Of a stretch of 64,000 nt of DNA, positions 17,401 to 26,595 are shown piece after piece (within the stretch, counting starts at the first letter, position 1; the number at the start of each line of letters is the position of its first letter). Made by a program: the position numbers and the translations under genes. A model generated the notes under the pieces. The model saw only the letters and a list, made by a program, of their open reading frames with translations. It did not search any database and had not been told where the DNA came from. The stretch covers positions 62,792-126,791 of the IMG/VR virus record IMGVR_UViG_3300030202_003006. The stretch is one strand, 5' to 3'. The DNA is from a virus.

Positions 17401-17577
17401 AGTTATAAAAAAGCTAAACCACTACCTAAAGAACAAGAATTGATAACAGCTATTACAGACGCGGCAAATCAAACTACAGAGCAAAATCAATCAGATTCTT
17501 CAGAAGAAGATAATAATCTTGATGGGGAAACCAATTTAAATGAGTTAGAGGAATACCCAAATTTATTTGACGAATAA
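14476..17577 (+). CDS. Large baseplate/tail-tube-cap structural protein
   Basis: A 1033-residue protein that I recognise only by its C-terminal region: YFHPSFHSMTPEGLNSRLTF (about 836-855), CILRVGDLY, then IDSVSFSYDPLVFDMNPEG (about 908-926) and LQNALSFNFFANTEMYDD (about 954-972). I have the impression this block recurs in baseplate proteins of large marine myophages. A middle segment, YNYTERIGTLSFKIVVDHPS (about 620-639), resembles tube-like beta sandwiches, so a role in initiating the tube on the baseplate (as gp48/gp54 do in T4) is plausible. Residues 705-800 are a glycine/serine/asparagine linker. It begins four bases after the tape measure stop. Confidence 0.6.
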   Translation: MVKQNTTIQNPYGLGNYQINIKSTEILRKHLLGKNLQSSYLADGNPLPPPYGVQKPGDFSYQNLSDNFVIDQKTVMEIGEKYQTSLFLDNSYGPEGGYTDVKMIDVEKVLPRLGKDYVSPNTIQPKNFVSATYTPGEILDTVNITNGVTNTLNSKILNDSRLMSVSSGYLRRGLAAKQQQFLFETTDGPGTPPPAEKNISTSPSQLILEGTDFMSRITDLYYGYSEIPGNYFDSVFVPDINGLKLNQISYQGGLDNFQATAEAIINGIIGNDGIPNSPGALPIPSDTFINYMGVEQQSALFKALNYNIYRPDYSRTQTPSSVEKATPFYYVGSRENEPGKIQSPMGAVPQDEFGRNTGALVYGPSTVAKELETVNGTPLWQFYQFGLQGNTVGDGGGLVGGWTWFGNQSFASTNAPPGMLFTRSFTKPKRKGGILDETQKLIDSAPLMGGARRRHAGHAIDQTSKVFNDGYFKIPKGSGAMVVDGGEDSVNGDYCRTWTKDNPYYKMVNLQRYRGNQLGDKNSVLSNTYDLNIAPTVNANGEPVNFGTKDGENITKYMFSIENLAWRGSEELQSLPQAEKGPNGGRIMWFPPYDISIGDTNSAQWNSVNFLGRPEPVYTYNYTERIGTLSFKIVVDHPSILNVIAQKELNNKIDYNADRILESFFAGCKKYDIYELAATYSKLSLNDIIETQNAIQANDITDEYNENPQGAINNNGTTGTDSPIPPGSGDAPGTGSAGSGDAPIQSASAQILEEMASGNTNTTTTEDDELPNLFGAGAPGQTIPPDSVAAQNNQGEASENVSGLNTRKILARLLGEQNYFKHLENEDEFVFSSIKRQLKYFHPSFHSMTPEGLNSRLTFLLQCTRPGKTIPTETREGQVEVDADNTAFGAPPICILRVGDLYNTKIAIDSVSFSYDPLVFDMNPEGIGLQPMIANVQMNFKYIGGQSLEKPVSELQNALSFNFFANTEMYDDRSTSYKKAKPLPKEQELITAITDAANQTTEQNQSDSSEEDNNLDGETNLNELEEYPNLFDE

Positions 17578-17578
17578 T

Positions 17579-18673
17579 ATGGCTAAACAAATTAATTATA
17601 AAAATTTATTAAATGGTTTTGTTGACACTAGTAACGCATACACTAGTGATGTAAATAATAGACTAAAAAGTTTATACTTTTATTATAATATGGGTTGTGT
17701 TGAAGAATACTTACATAATAGAAGATTTAATAGTGGTAGTGTTGGAAATAGTGGTAATACTAAACCATTTGTGGGTATCCCTAGTCAAATATTCCAAACT
17801 ATAACTACTTATTATGAAAATTTAAAAAGTAATATAAGTGGTGAGACCACCGATATACAAACAAAGTTTAACAGTGTGACACCAACACCAACTAACGAAG
17901 AAAAGACATATATAAAAAATATATTAAACCAATATCTAGAGGAGGCTTTAAGTAATATAACATCTGAAATTATATCAATAACTAATAGTTTTAGGGATTT
18001 ACAAATAAAAACTACAAAAAATATAGATAAATTAAATTTTATAACTGGACAAGCGTATGATGGTCAGTTTTTAAATAATTTCGGGGGTAGAGTTATTGCT
18101 TTACAACTGACCAGTTCTACAACTACTCTAACCAATAATTATTACGAGAGTTGTAGAAACCTACTTGAGTTTATTGGTGATAACATAGAAAATAAATTCA
18201 TTAAAAACTACCCGACAGGAAACGAATATTTTTTCTTTACACATAAAGTCTATACAAATGATGTATTAACATTTAATTTTGGTGAAGGTCTACGTAAACA
18301 ATTACTAGTACTTTTACAATATAGAGATGGTGAATTATACGATGACCTATTAAAAGTAGATGAGACGGGTGTTAATGGTATTAAAGCATATACGAAATAT
18401 AGATTTAAACCCTTATTAGATAATATTATAATACCTTGGATAAAATATGATGCCAGACTACAAGATAGTAGGTTTACTAACGGACTTGAAACCGGATACG
18501 AAACATATTTAGGTAAATCCATAAACTACCAGAATAGTTATAACGTAGGTTATAATCTTAATACTGGTTTTACAGCTGATAATTTGGTTAGAACCGAGTT
18601 AAGAAATAGAAATATAGGGTTGGATAATGAACTATTCAATTATAAAAGTATTTCACAATTATATATTAGTTAA
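17579..18673 (+). CDS. Baseplate-region protein of unknown function
   Basis: A 364-residue protein starting MAKQINYKNLLNGFVD, at the ATG immediately after the preceding stop; a TTG 12 bases earlier overlaps the upstream gene and is less likely. It has a helical middle (TYIKNILNQYLEEALSNITSEIISI, about 120-145) and aromatic, charged C-terminal regions such as LLDNIIIPWIKYDARLQDSRF. I recognise no domain. Tight packing between the tube-cap-like gene and the gp53-like gene makes a baseplate wedge or hub component likely. Confidence 0.6.
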   Translation: MAKQINYKNLLNGFVDTSNAYTSDVNNRLKSLYFYYNMGCVEEYLHNRRFNSGSVGNSGNTKPFVGIPSQIFQTITTYYENLKSNISGETTDIQTKFNSVTPTPTNEEKTYIKNILNQYLEEALSNITSEIISITNSFRDLQIKTTKNIDKLNFITGQAYDGQFLNNFGGRVIALQLTSSTTTLTNNYYESCRNLLEFIGDNIENKFIKNYPTGNEYFFFTHKVYTNDVLTFNFGEGLRKQLLVLLQYRDGELYDDLLKVDETGVNGIKAYTKYRFKPLLDNIIIPWIKYDARLQDSRFTNGLETGYETYLGKSINYQNSYNVGYNLNTGFTADNLVRTELRNRNIGLDNELFNYKSISQLYIS

Positions 18674-18675
18674 AT

Positions 18676-18993
18676 ATGAGTTATTATAATAGATATAATG
18701 AATTTGTTGTAAATGGAGACTTTATTATGGTACCATATATTACCCTAACGCCAAAATCTAGTGATAGACAATTAGTATATAAGGTAGGTAAAACTAGACT
18801 AGACAAACTATCCCAACAATTTTATGGTTCACCTTATTATGGTTGGTTGATTTTACAAGCCAACCCAACTTATGGTGGCCAGGAGTGGAATATACCAGAT
18901 AACGCTATTATAACATTACCATTTCCTTTAATGCCTTCACTAGAAGAGTATAAATCTAAACTAGACCAACACTTCTTATATTATGGCAGATAG
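18676..18993 (+). CDS. 53: Baseplate wedge protein, gp53/LysM-like
   Basis: A 105-residue protein with a LysM/tail-protein-X type core: LVYKVGKTRLDKLSQQFYGS (about 33-52), YGWLILQANPTYGGQEWNI and a final PDNAIITLPFP strand. T4 gp53, which clamps wedges together in the baseplate, contains this fold but is longer (196 residues). It starts two bases after the previous stop and overlaps the hub gene by 11 bases, consistent with translational coupling. Confidence 0.72.
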   Translation: MSYYNRYNEFVVNGDFIMVPYITLTPKSSDRQLVYKVGKTRLDKLSQQFYGSPYYGWLILQANPTYGGQEWNIPDNAIITLPFPLMPSLEEYKSKLDQHFLYYGR

Positions 18994-21900
18994 TATTACA
19001 CAAAGTGCCGGGGATGTTTATACTAATCCTGTAGGCGATAATGTAGCGGTAGTAGACCCTAACAAGATAGTTGTTAACGGTGAAATTATAGATAGATTAG
19101 TCAATCAAGAAGATTTGGTCATGTATGCTAATCTTACAGCACAAATATTCCCAAGAAGTAAACTAATAAGTGGTGGGGGTGCTGGTAACTTAATTACCGT
19201 CGATATTTTTAAGGGAGAACTTAATTTTTTAAAACCACAAGATAAAGATTCTTTAGATACTGATTGGACAGAAACTTTTACAAATCCAGATGTTAATAAA
19301 AAAGTAAAAAATGTAAATGAAGCTGGTGTTGTGGTTTCTAGTAAAATAGAAAACGCTACAGACCACCAAGGTTTCGGGATAACTCAAATTAATGTTAAGT
19401 TAGATAAAAGTTATGTACCACAAGTAACCATAAATTTTACTGACATACGTGGTAAGACACTATTTGAACAAGCGAGGTCAAACACCCCCTACACAGCATT
19501 TTTTCACCTACCATACCCAACTTTCTTTTTAACACTTAAAGGGTATTATGGTAAAGCTGTAAGATATCAGTTAATCTTACAAAATTTTGTATCTAGGTTT
19601 GACCCCTCTAGTGGTGACTATTTAATAACTTGTACTTTTAAAGGTAATCATATAGCACTATTAAGAGACATCAACATGCATGAGGTTATTACAGCACCAT
19701 ACATGTTTCCTAATAGAGTAGATACTACTGATGGGGAAAGTGATGTGGTAACATCTACTAGAGGTAGACAGACAATGGTTGAAGTTTATAAGACTTATAA
19801 ACAACTGGGGTTAATAGATGAGGATTTTCCAGAAATGACATTACTAGAGTTGGTTGAGATGGTTAAATCTATGGATAATGATTTAGGTAAGGTATATGGT
19901 AAAGTTAATTTATCTATGACTACCGATAAATTAGAATATGGACAAATATTAAAAAAATTTAAAGACGCAGTAGTTGGAGATGGTGAAGGGTCGTGGAAAA
20001 GTCAGTATTTAGACCAATCTAAAGGTCCAATAACTGTAACTAAAAATATACCAGACCCAGATGGTGGAACTGGTAAGACAGCAACCATAAGAGTTTACCC
20101 ATTAAAAGGTATTAGTAGTAGTGATGAAGATGGTACACCAGACCAAGCAGCTAGAAAAAAAGTTGTTGAAGAAGCACAAAACGCTTTAAACAGTGTAGTA
20201 TTCAAGTATATGAAACTACTAAACAATAACCCAACATTTAAAGAATTTGGTGGGAAATACCCAGTACAATCAAAATTTAATAATATGAATTTTGACCTTT
20301 TTGATAGTTCTTTATTAAATACACCTGGTGGTGTGTACGCGGATAGTACTAAAAAGATAGATGATTTTAGAACAAAAACAGGTTTAGACTTAAAACCTTG
20401 GATATTTTTAGATGGTAGTGAAGATACATTTTTACCTCTATGGAACCAACAGAAAAAACTTTTTGAGGAACAAGGAGAAAAAATGACTACAGAAATAAGT
20501 AAAGAACTTAATACTCGTGTGAACGCAGCATTAGGATTTAAACCAACCATAAGAAACGTTTTTGCTATATTACTAGCGGGAGCAGATACTTTCTTAAGAC
20601 TATTAGATGACGTACACACTAAAGCAATGGATGTTAGTAGTAATAATATTAGGTTGGGTCTAGCGTCGGAGTCTAACGATGTAAAACAAACAGGTAAGAA
20701 AGATAGTGAAATTGTTTATCCTTGGCCACAGTATTTTAAAATAGAAACTAAAGCGGACAAAAATAATTGTCCTAAAATAAAATCAATCCTAACATATCCA
20801 GGAGCAAAAGATGTTATTGAAACCACACAAGCAAAAAATAAAATTATATGGCCTGAAGTAGATTTTGTAGAAGAATACACTAAAACAGCAGCATATAAGT
20901 TTTCAATGTTCAAATTTCCAACCTCTAATCTAGGAATTAATAAACAGTTTACACCTATAAGTGTAAAAGACTACCCTAAACCTGTAGTTGTAGCACCTTA
21001 TGGTGATTTAGTAGTTGTTGATTTATTATTTGAAATCTTAGAAAGAGCTAAAAGATTATATATAACAGGTGGGTTATTTACCAGATATGATTTTATATCT
21101 AACCCAGGTATGCCTATACAAAACGCTTTATTTGAATTGGCTGAATACGACGCTAATAACCTCTATTTACAAATAAAAGGTTTTCCCCGTCTCCAAAGTT
21201 TATTTAAAGATTTTACAACCTCCCAGAGTCTAAAGGTAGCACTAATGGGTGCCGACCCAATTAATTGGGACCTCTACGAACAAGGAATACCGATTGGTAC
21301 GCAAATTACAAATGAATTGGTAAGTAAAACTATGTTTAGTGATTCCACTTTTGAAATACTTTTTGCTCCATTACCATACACTGTAGTACCACAATCTTTT
21401 ACAGAAAATACTTCAGCACTTAAACTTACAAAAACATTTGGTTTATATGATTTAGCCCCTAGTTCTTATGGTCCGTGGGTTCGTGCAAATTATGCAAATG
21501 GGGACAATTTAGAAGAACAACCTTTTTATCAGATTTATGATACCTTACAATATGATGTCACCGAAAGTAATGTACTTAAAGATGAAATTACCGTACAGTA
21601 TTATACAGATATTATGTATTGTGCAATAGGAACACTTGAACGTGGTAAAATAGCACAAATGATTAATAGGAATATGAGTAATGCCACTATGTTAAGTAGT
21701 GAACCTACAGCAACACAATTCTATGAAGAAATTACCACACTCAACCACAATTTGTCTCACTCTAATTATTTTTTAACTGAAGGGCCTATACATGCTACAC
21801 CAACAGAAATAACTGTACAGACACCAAACACATCACTAAATCCAAATACCTCTATATATACTAATCTAGATGACGCAAAAACTAGAGTAACATCAATGTT

Positions 21901-24900
21901 GAATACCCCATATTTTGCTAATGCATTAGTTGAGGGGGTAACAAATGATAGAGCAGGAGTACAAAGTCCATACACAAACGCGGCATATTTATTTTTAAAT
22001 TCTTTACCATTACCTACATTTAGAGAAAAATCTCTACTAAAAAAAGACGGTAATTATGATTATGGGGACTACATATCACAAATGTTCAACCAAATGCCTG
22101 CAGTACATAACGTACCAGAATCTTTGTTATTAAAATTAGGTTCTATATGGTGGAGATATAAACAAACTGTTAGGTCTGCAACCGGTACCCAAGACCCTTT
22201 AAGTAATGTTTTTAATGATTTAGGAAATATTGGTGGTATACCAGGTGCTACTGGACCAGGGTTTGTTTATGACGAAGTAAACGTAAACACTAACGGTGTG
22301 TACACCTATATAGACCCACTAGGGGTTTCAGTTAACTACCAAACAGAACAAGTTGCTAATAATATAATGCAAGTTGGGGTTTATCCAGCATTAATAGATA
22401 CCATACATTATATTGTAACAGGGAAAAATAGTTATGCAAATGCGGGTGCTGGTACTGTACAATTAACTGATTTAATCGGTGGTCCAGGTGCTTCCATTTT
22501 AGATATCATTAGTAATAATGAGATAGCCTACCAAGATGCTAACGGAACTACAGTTAATTTTTATGATGTTTTCCTTTCATCTAGTAACATATTTGGTCCT
22601 GTAGGTATAGACTTTAATACTAGTGTTGCACCTGACGAATATTTTATTTTATACCCTAGTTCGGGTGGGTTATTAGATACTGATGCCAGTACGTACACTA
22701 ATACACCCGCTTTCGCAAATAACTCCTTACACAATGGAGGGTGTAGAATTTTATGGGGAGCATCTAACTACGGATACTTCCAACATAACCCCGCTTTCCA
22801 AGCAGGAAGTAATCAATACTTCAAAAAGATAAAAACAGACATCAATCATCAAACAGCTTGGGAATTTAATGAAGAAGGTATATACTCTACTATTGATGAA
22901 TTAAGAGCAGTATTCAATACATCACAATTAGATGCATTTGAACAAATGTTCTTGAATTTTAGTTCTTTAAATAATGGAACATCAACCACACTCAAAGAAA
23001 TTATGGCTAAAATTATGTATGTAGAAGATACTTGGATTTCTGAAGCAGACACTAAGTTAGGTATATCAAATAAATTTAGTAATAAATTGGCTCAAGGACA
23101 GATGCTTAAATTTTATGATGTGATGGAGTCATTCTTGTTTAAAAAACAGACATATGTACATAAATCAATAACTAATTTTGATGCAGTTGTGGATGGTTCA
23201 ACATTATTACAAAAAATGAGAATATTAGCTGGACCCCCATACTCCGACCAAATAGATAATTTTGGTTTATATGGAACTAACCCTATAATACCACCTGGTG
23301 GAATGGGGCCATTTTTGGGTAACCCACAAGAATTACAAGATATCAAAATATTTGTGGGTGAATATTATTCCCAATTAGACCCACAATATTCATTACTCAC
23401 AATGGAAGACGCTTCAAACCCAATATACAGCTTTTTTATTACCACAAGAGAGGTAGGACAAGATGGGATTGAATTTAATTCTAAAAATATAGAAAATTTT
23501 GCACCACTTATTAGATTATATGCTTCTTACGTAGTAAACTTCGGTTCTATAAGAGCTAGCGATTTTATAAATTTAATATTAAATTCTTTAGAAACTAACA
23601 CTTTAAATCAAGCAGATTTATATACCGACCAATTAATAACTAAATTAAATTCATTAATAAAACAAGAAGAAAAAGTAGAAGAGGATGTTGAATTAAATAT
23701 AAGTGATGAAAGGTCTGAAATACAAGCTGATTCTTTAAAATTAGAATTATATAAAAGCTTTAAAACGTTAAATGATAGATGGGTAGCAGGTACTGACCTA
23801 CTAGCTGAAACACTATTTGAAAGATTTTTATTTTATGATAGAGCCAATAGAGACATAGGGGATGACCTAATAATTAATATATGGGATATATTACAATTAG
23901 ATTCTCCTTTTGGTGGTGGTAACTCTAAAATATTAACACAAAGTATTTCTAGTTTTGTTAGTCAAATAACTAATAATAATAAAATGAATCTATTAGCTTT
24001 ACCAGCTTATATAAATTTTCATGGTATTGAAGGTGATAATGTACAACAACAAGGAAATGCAATGTTCGGGACATTCCAAACAGTAGACTATTTAAAATCT
24101 AAACCAGTATTTTTATGTCAATATGTGGGGGAACCATCTTCACAATTAGATGTCAGAACACCCGACAATGGATTTAGTTCGGATGGATTTAATCTAAACC
24201 TACCAAGTCCTAACCCACTAATTTCACCAGACTGTGGAGACCCTAACCTATCTAATAAAGTTATGGGATTCAATGTAGACTTCGGTATCCCAAACCAAAA
24301 TATATTTGAATCGGTAACATTAGACCAAACTCAATATCAAGATACTTCTGAAAGTTTTAAAATTTTACAAGAAATGGCAGATTCCGGTGGTGGAGGTACA
24401 ACATCTATGGCTTCTGTTTCATTATTTAATATATACGCAAATCGTTCATACACAGCAAAAATAACGTGTATGGGTAACGTAACAATACAACCAACACAAT
24501 ACTTCCAACTAAGGTATCTACCTATGTTTAATGGAGCCTATCAAATAATAAATGTGGAACATAACATAACACCAAATAACATAGAAACAACATTCGATGG
24601 AGTAAGACAACCAATCCCAGAACTACCAGATATAGAAGACCTAGTACAAAAAATTAATGAAAAGTTATATCAACAAGCCGAAGAACATATAAAAGACCAA
24701 AATTTAACGGATTTATTTTTAGACCAACATAATTTTTCAGCTAGAGAACTTAATCTACTACCTAAAAATAATGGATTTTTAGATAAATTCTTTGATGCTG
24801 GAGATGATTGGGGTAATGTGGTTGATGCAAAGTTTAGTCAAGCACCTATTTTTGACCCAGAAATTGTACATAAAGGGATAGATATAGCTCCAAAAAGTGA

Positions 24901-25435
24901 ATACATTAAAAAATCCGAATCAGTACCAGGTATTGAAATTTTTCCAGTACTAAACGGAGTGGTAACCAAAGTAGTTAGCGGTTGTAAACCACTACAAAAA
25001 ACAAATGAATGTGCAGACTATGGTAATTATATTGAAATAAAATCTAAAAATGTGGGTATTTATGTCGACGCTAACGGAGTAGAATCCAGTGAAGGTGAAT
25101 TTAGCCAATTAGTGGGACCAATATCAAATATAGAAATAAATAAATCTTTAGCCGAAATAGAAGTAGGGGATACCCAAGAATTACCAACAATATATTATTT
25201 AACTAGATACGCCTTTTTAAGAGAAAATATTCAGGTTAAACAAGGTGATAAAATAAGTATTACCGACATAGGAAATAGGCCTATTGGGTATATGGGTAAT
25301 TCTGGTCCATCCGAAGATACACATATACATTTAGAAATCAAAAGAGCGGTTAGTATTAAGGTTGGAGCCAACAATAGATTTGTAGAACATTATTTAGACC
25401 CACTTAATATATTACCAGCTTATAAACCACAATAA
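18983..25435 (+). CDS. Giant baseplate hub protein with C-terminal M23 peptidase
   Basis: A 2150-residue protein. N-terminal residues about 140-235 (VPQVTINFTDIRGKTLFEQA, FFHLPYPTFFLTLKGYYGKA, FVSRFDPSSGDYLITCTFKG) form a hub-type beta domain, and about 1820-1885 (ITCMGNVTIQPTQYFQLRYL, FNGAYQIINVEHNIT, TTFDGVRQPIP) resemble gp27/gpD-type hubs. Residues about 1955-2145 are an M23 (LytM) endopeptidase: HKGID with H1963 and D1967, and THIHLE with H2114 and H2116, the expected zinc ligands and catalytic His. In T4 the hub and its lysozyme (gp27 and gp5) are separate proteins; here peptidoglycan-cutting activity is fused to the hub and is a peptidase, not a glycosidase. Confidence 0.85.
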   Translation: MADSITQSAGDVYTNPVGDNVAVVDPNKIVVNGEIIDRLVNQEDLVMYANLTAQIFPRSKLISGGGAGNLITVDIFKGELNFLKPQDKDSLDTDWTETFTNPDVNKKVKNVNEAGVVVSSKIENATDHQGFGITQINVKLDKSYVPQVTINFTDIRGKTLFEQARSNTPYTAFFHLPYPTFFLTLKGYYGKAVRYQLILQNFVSRFDPSSGDYLITCTFKGNHIALLRDINMHEVITAPYMFPNRVDTTDGESDVVTSTRGRQTMVEVYKTYKQLGLIDEDFPEMTLLELVEMVKSMDNDLGKVYGKVNLSMTTDKLEYGQILKKFKDAVVGDGEGSWKSQYLDQSKGPITVTKNIPDPDGGTGKTATIRVYPLKGISSSDEDGTPDQAARKKVVEEAQNALNSVVFKYMKLLNNNPTFKEFGGKYPVQSKFNNMNFDLFDSSLLNTPGGVYADSTKKIDDFRTKTGLDLKPWIFLDGSEDTFLPLWNQQKKLFEEQGEKMTTEISKELNTRVNAALGFKPTIRNVFAILLAGADTFLRLLDDVHTKAMDVSSNNIRLGLASESNDVKQTGKKDSEIVYPWPQYFKIETKADKNNCPKIKSILTYPGAKDVIETTQAKNKIIWPEVDFVEEYTKTAAYKFSMFKFPTSNLGINKQFTPISVKDYPKPVVVAPYGDLVVVDLLFEILERAKRLYITGGLFTRYDFISNPGMPIQNALFELAEYDANNLYLQIKGFPRLQSLFKDFTTSQSLKVALMGADPINWDLYEQGIPIGTQITNELVSKTMFSDSTFEILFAPLPYTVVPQSFTENTSALKLTKTFGLYDLAPSSYGPWVRANYANGDNLEEQPFYQIYDTLQYDVTESNVLKDEITVQYYTDIMYCAIGTLERGKIAQMINRNMSNATMLSSEPTATQFYEEITTLNHNLSHSNYFLTEGPIHATPTEITVQTPNTSLNPNTSIYTNLDDAKTRVTSMLNTPYFANALVEGVTNDRAGVQSPYTNAAYLFLNSLPLPTFREKSLLKKDGNYDYGDYISQMFNQMPAVHNVPESLLLKLGSIWWRYKQTVRSATGTQDPLSNVFNDLGNIGGIPGATGPGFVYDEVNVNTNGVYTYIDPLGVSVNYQTEQVANNIMQVGVYPALIDTIHYIVTGKNSYANAGAGTVQLTDLIGGPGASILDIISNNEIAYQDANGTTVNFYDVFLSSSNIFGPVGIDFNTSVAPDEYFILYPSSGGLLDTDASTYTNTPAFANNSLHNGGCRILWGASNYGYFQHNPAFQAGSNQYFKKIKTDINHQTAWEFNEEGIYSTIDELRAVFNTSQLDAFEQMFLNFSSLNNGTSTTLKEIMAKIMYVEDTWISEADTKLGISNKFSNKLAQGQMLKFYDVMESFLFKKQTYVHKSITNFDAVVDGSTLLQKMRILAGPPYSDQIDNFGLYGTNPIIPPGGMGPFLGNPQELQDIKIFVGEYYSQLDPQYSLLTMEDASNPIYSFFITTREVGQDGIEFNSKNIENFAPLIRLYASYVVNFGSIRASDFINLILNSLETNTLNQADLYTDQLITKLNSLIKQEEKVEEDVELNISDERSEIQADSLKLELYKSFKTLNDRWVAGTDLLAETLFERFLFYDRANRDIGDDLIINIWDILQLDSPFGGGNSKILTQSISSFVSQITNNNKMNLLALPAYINFHGIEGDNVQQQGNAMFGTFQTVDYLKSKPVFLCQYVGEPSSQLDVRTPDNGFSSDGFNLNLPSPNPLISPDCGDPNLSNKVMGFNVDFGIPNQNIFESVTLDQTQYQDTSESFKILQEMADSGGGGTTSMASVSLFNIYANRSYTAKITCMGNVTIQPTQYFQLRYLPMFNGAYQIINVEHNITPNNIETTFDGVRQPIPELPDIEDLVQKINEKLYQQAEEHIKDQNLTDLFLDQHNFSARELNLLPKNNGFLDKFFDAGDDWGNVVDAKFSQAPIFDPEIVHKGIDIAPKSEYIKKSESVPGIEIFPVLNGVVTKVVSGCKPLQKTNECADYGNYIEIKSKNVGIYVDANGVESSEGEFSQLVGPISNIEINKSLAEIEVGDTQELPTIYYLTRYAFLRENIQVKQGDKISITDIGNRPIGYMGNSGPSEDTHIHLEIKRAVSIKVGANNRFVEHYLDPLNILPAYKPQ

Positions 25436-25477
25436 ATTGATAAATCACATAAAATTGACTATTCTTAAGTTTGGTAA

Positions 25478-25491
25478 TATTTATATATATA
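25478..25491 (+). promoter_or_regulatory. Late-promoter-like motif
   Basis: TATTTATATATATA, starting 34 bp before the ATG at 25512. The downstream half is simply AT-repeated, so this is a weaker member of the set. Confidence 0.4.
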
Positions 25492-25511
25492 AACAATAAA
25501 AATTCGTAGAT

Positions 25512-25751
25512 ATGATTAGTGAAAATTTAAAACAAAAATTAGGTAATTTTTTAGGTAAAAATACTAATAATATTGTAGAAAACGGCCAAACTGAGGACGG
25601 ACAACAAGTTTGTGATTTAGATACTGGTATATGCTATACTATTAGAAGTAGAGATGGTTTAATAGAAAGAGTAGAAAATAGTATTAGAGTAAATAGAAAA
25701 GTTCAGGTAGAATCACCTAATGGGGACGTAAAACAATTATTAAATGGGTAA
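25512..25751 (+). CDS. Small conserved-looking hypothetical protein
   Basis: A 79-residue protein that I do not recognise. It has two cysteines in QVCDLDTGICYTIRSRDG (about 37-54) and ends in a lysine/valine-rich strand region (NRKVQVESPNGDVKQLL). It overlaps the following gene by eight bases, so the two are probably translated together. Unit headed by a late-type motif. Confidence 0.6.
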   Translation: MISENLKQKLGNFLGKNTNNIVENGQTEDGQQVCDLDTGICYTIRSRDGLIERVENSIRVNRKVQVESPNGDVKQLLNG

Positions 25752-26514
25752 ATTAGAAAAACAATTATTAGAGGAATTATCCAGATTTAATCAGATTAAA
25801 CACAATAGTGAAAATCTAGAAGAACAAATGGTTGGGGCTATTGCTAGTTTAGGTATGGGCAGTAAAGTAGATGAGTTATTGGAAAAAGCAAAAAAATTAG
25901 AGGAATTAGAAACTTTAGGTGAACAAGAAGATGCCGAATTACCAGATGCTGGTGAAGAAGTTGCTGATGAAGACGCTGAAGCAGACGCCACTCCACCAGA
26001 TTTAGAGGGTGGTGATGAAATAGGTGCTGACATAGAAGATATAGATGTAGACGTTACCGACGTGGGTGATGAACCAGCTATTGAACCGGTTGGTGGTGAA
26101 GAAGGGACTGAAGAGTTGGACGTAACAGATTTAGTAACTAAACAAGAAGAGGTTGGTGACGAATTAGCTGACCAAAAAGATATACTATCAAAAAATACTG
26201 AAAGTTTAGATGATTTAATGGATAAATTGTCAGACTTAGAAACACAACTATCTTCTATGGAAGATGTCGCTAGTAAGATAAGTAGTTTAGAAGATAAACT
26301 TGAAGAATACAGACCACGTACACCCGAAGAACAAATAGGTTTAAGAAAGCATGATAGTGGACCATTCAATAAAACACTAAGTGATTTTTTTACTGACAAA
26401 GAAGAAGTTTTTGATAAAACTGGTAAAAAACAATATATTCTAACACCAGAAGATGTCGAAGACTATAGTGAACAAGATATTAAAAAAAGTTTTGATACAG
26501 AAGACGAAGATTAA
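25744..26514 (+). CDS. Acidic coiled-coil protein
   Basis: A 256-residue, strongly acidic protein. The N-terminal helix has the run LEKQLLEELSRFNQIKH; residues about 60-130 are almost all Asp, Glu, Ala and Gly; about 135-195 (LVTKQEEVGDELADQKDILS, LSDLETQLSSMEDVASKISS) have the heptad pattern of a coiled coil. The C-terminus (about 200-256) has a small ordered-looking part, KTLSDFFTDKEEVFDKTG. The build suits a scaffold or head-core protein, but no family match is visible and it stands next to replication genes. Confidence 0.65.
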   Translation: MGKLEKQLLEELSRFNQIKHNSENLEEQMVGAIASLGMGSKVDELLEKAKKLEELETLGEQEDAELPDAGEEVADEDAEADATPPDLEGGDEIGADIEDIDVDVTDVGDEPAIEPVGGEEGTEELDVTDLVTKQEEVGDELADQKDILSKNTESLDDLMDKLSDLETQLSSMEDVASKISSLEDKLEEYRPRTPEEQIGLRKHDSGPFNKTLSDFFTDKEEVFDKTGKKQYILTPEDVEDYSEQDIKKSFDTEDED

Positions 26515-26526
26515 GCCTTTCTTTGT

Positions 26527-26555
26527 TTGACATCCACCCATTATATTATTATACT
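26527..26555 (+). promoter_or_regulatory. Host-type promoter for the SSB/recombination unit
   Basis: TTGACA (26527-26532), 17 bp, TATACT (26550-26555): a textbook sigma-70 spacing. The same DNA also reads TTG-N20-TAnn, the spacing of the Bacteroidota-type promoters in this window, though the -7 ends CTTA rather than TTTG. No TATTTAT late motif precedes this gene, so early or middle transcription by host polymerase is likely. Confidence 0.6.
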
Positions 26556-26595
26556 TACATAGATATTAATTAATTAATTATTAAAAAAAAAATTT

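Noticed and set aside
17567-17578. TTG start for the gene at 17579
   Set aside because: Overlaps the upstream gene end and adds only MTNN; ATG 17579 follows the stop directly as for neighbouring genes.
20095-20619. 174-codon minus-strand frame
   Set aside because: Shadow of the hub gene; no recognisable motif and no leader.
25791-26399. 202-codon serine-rich minus-strand frame
   Set aside because: Complement of the Asp/Glu-rich coding repeat of the acidic coiled-coil gene.
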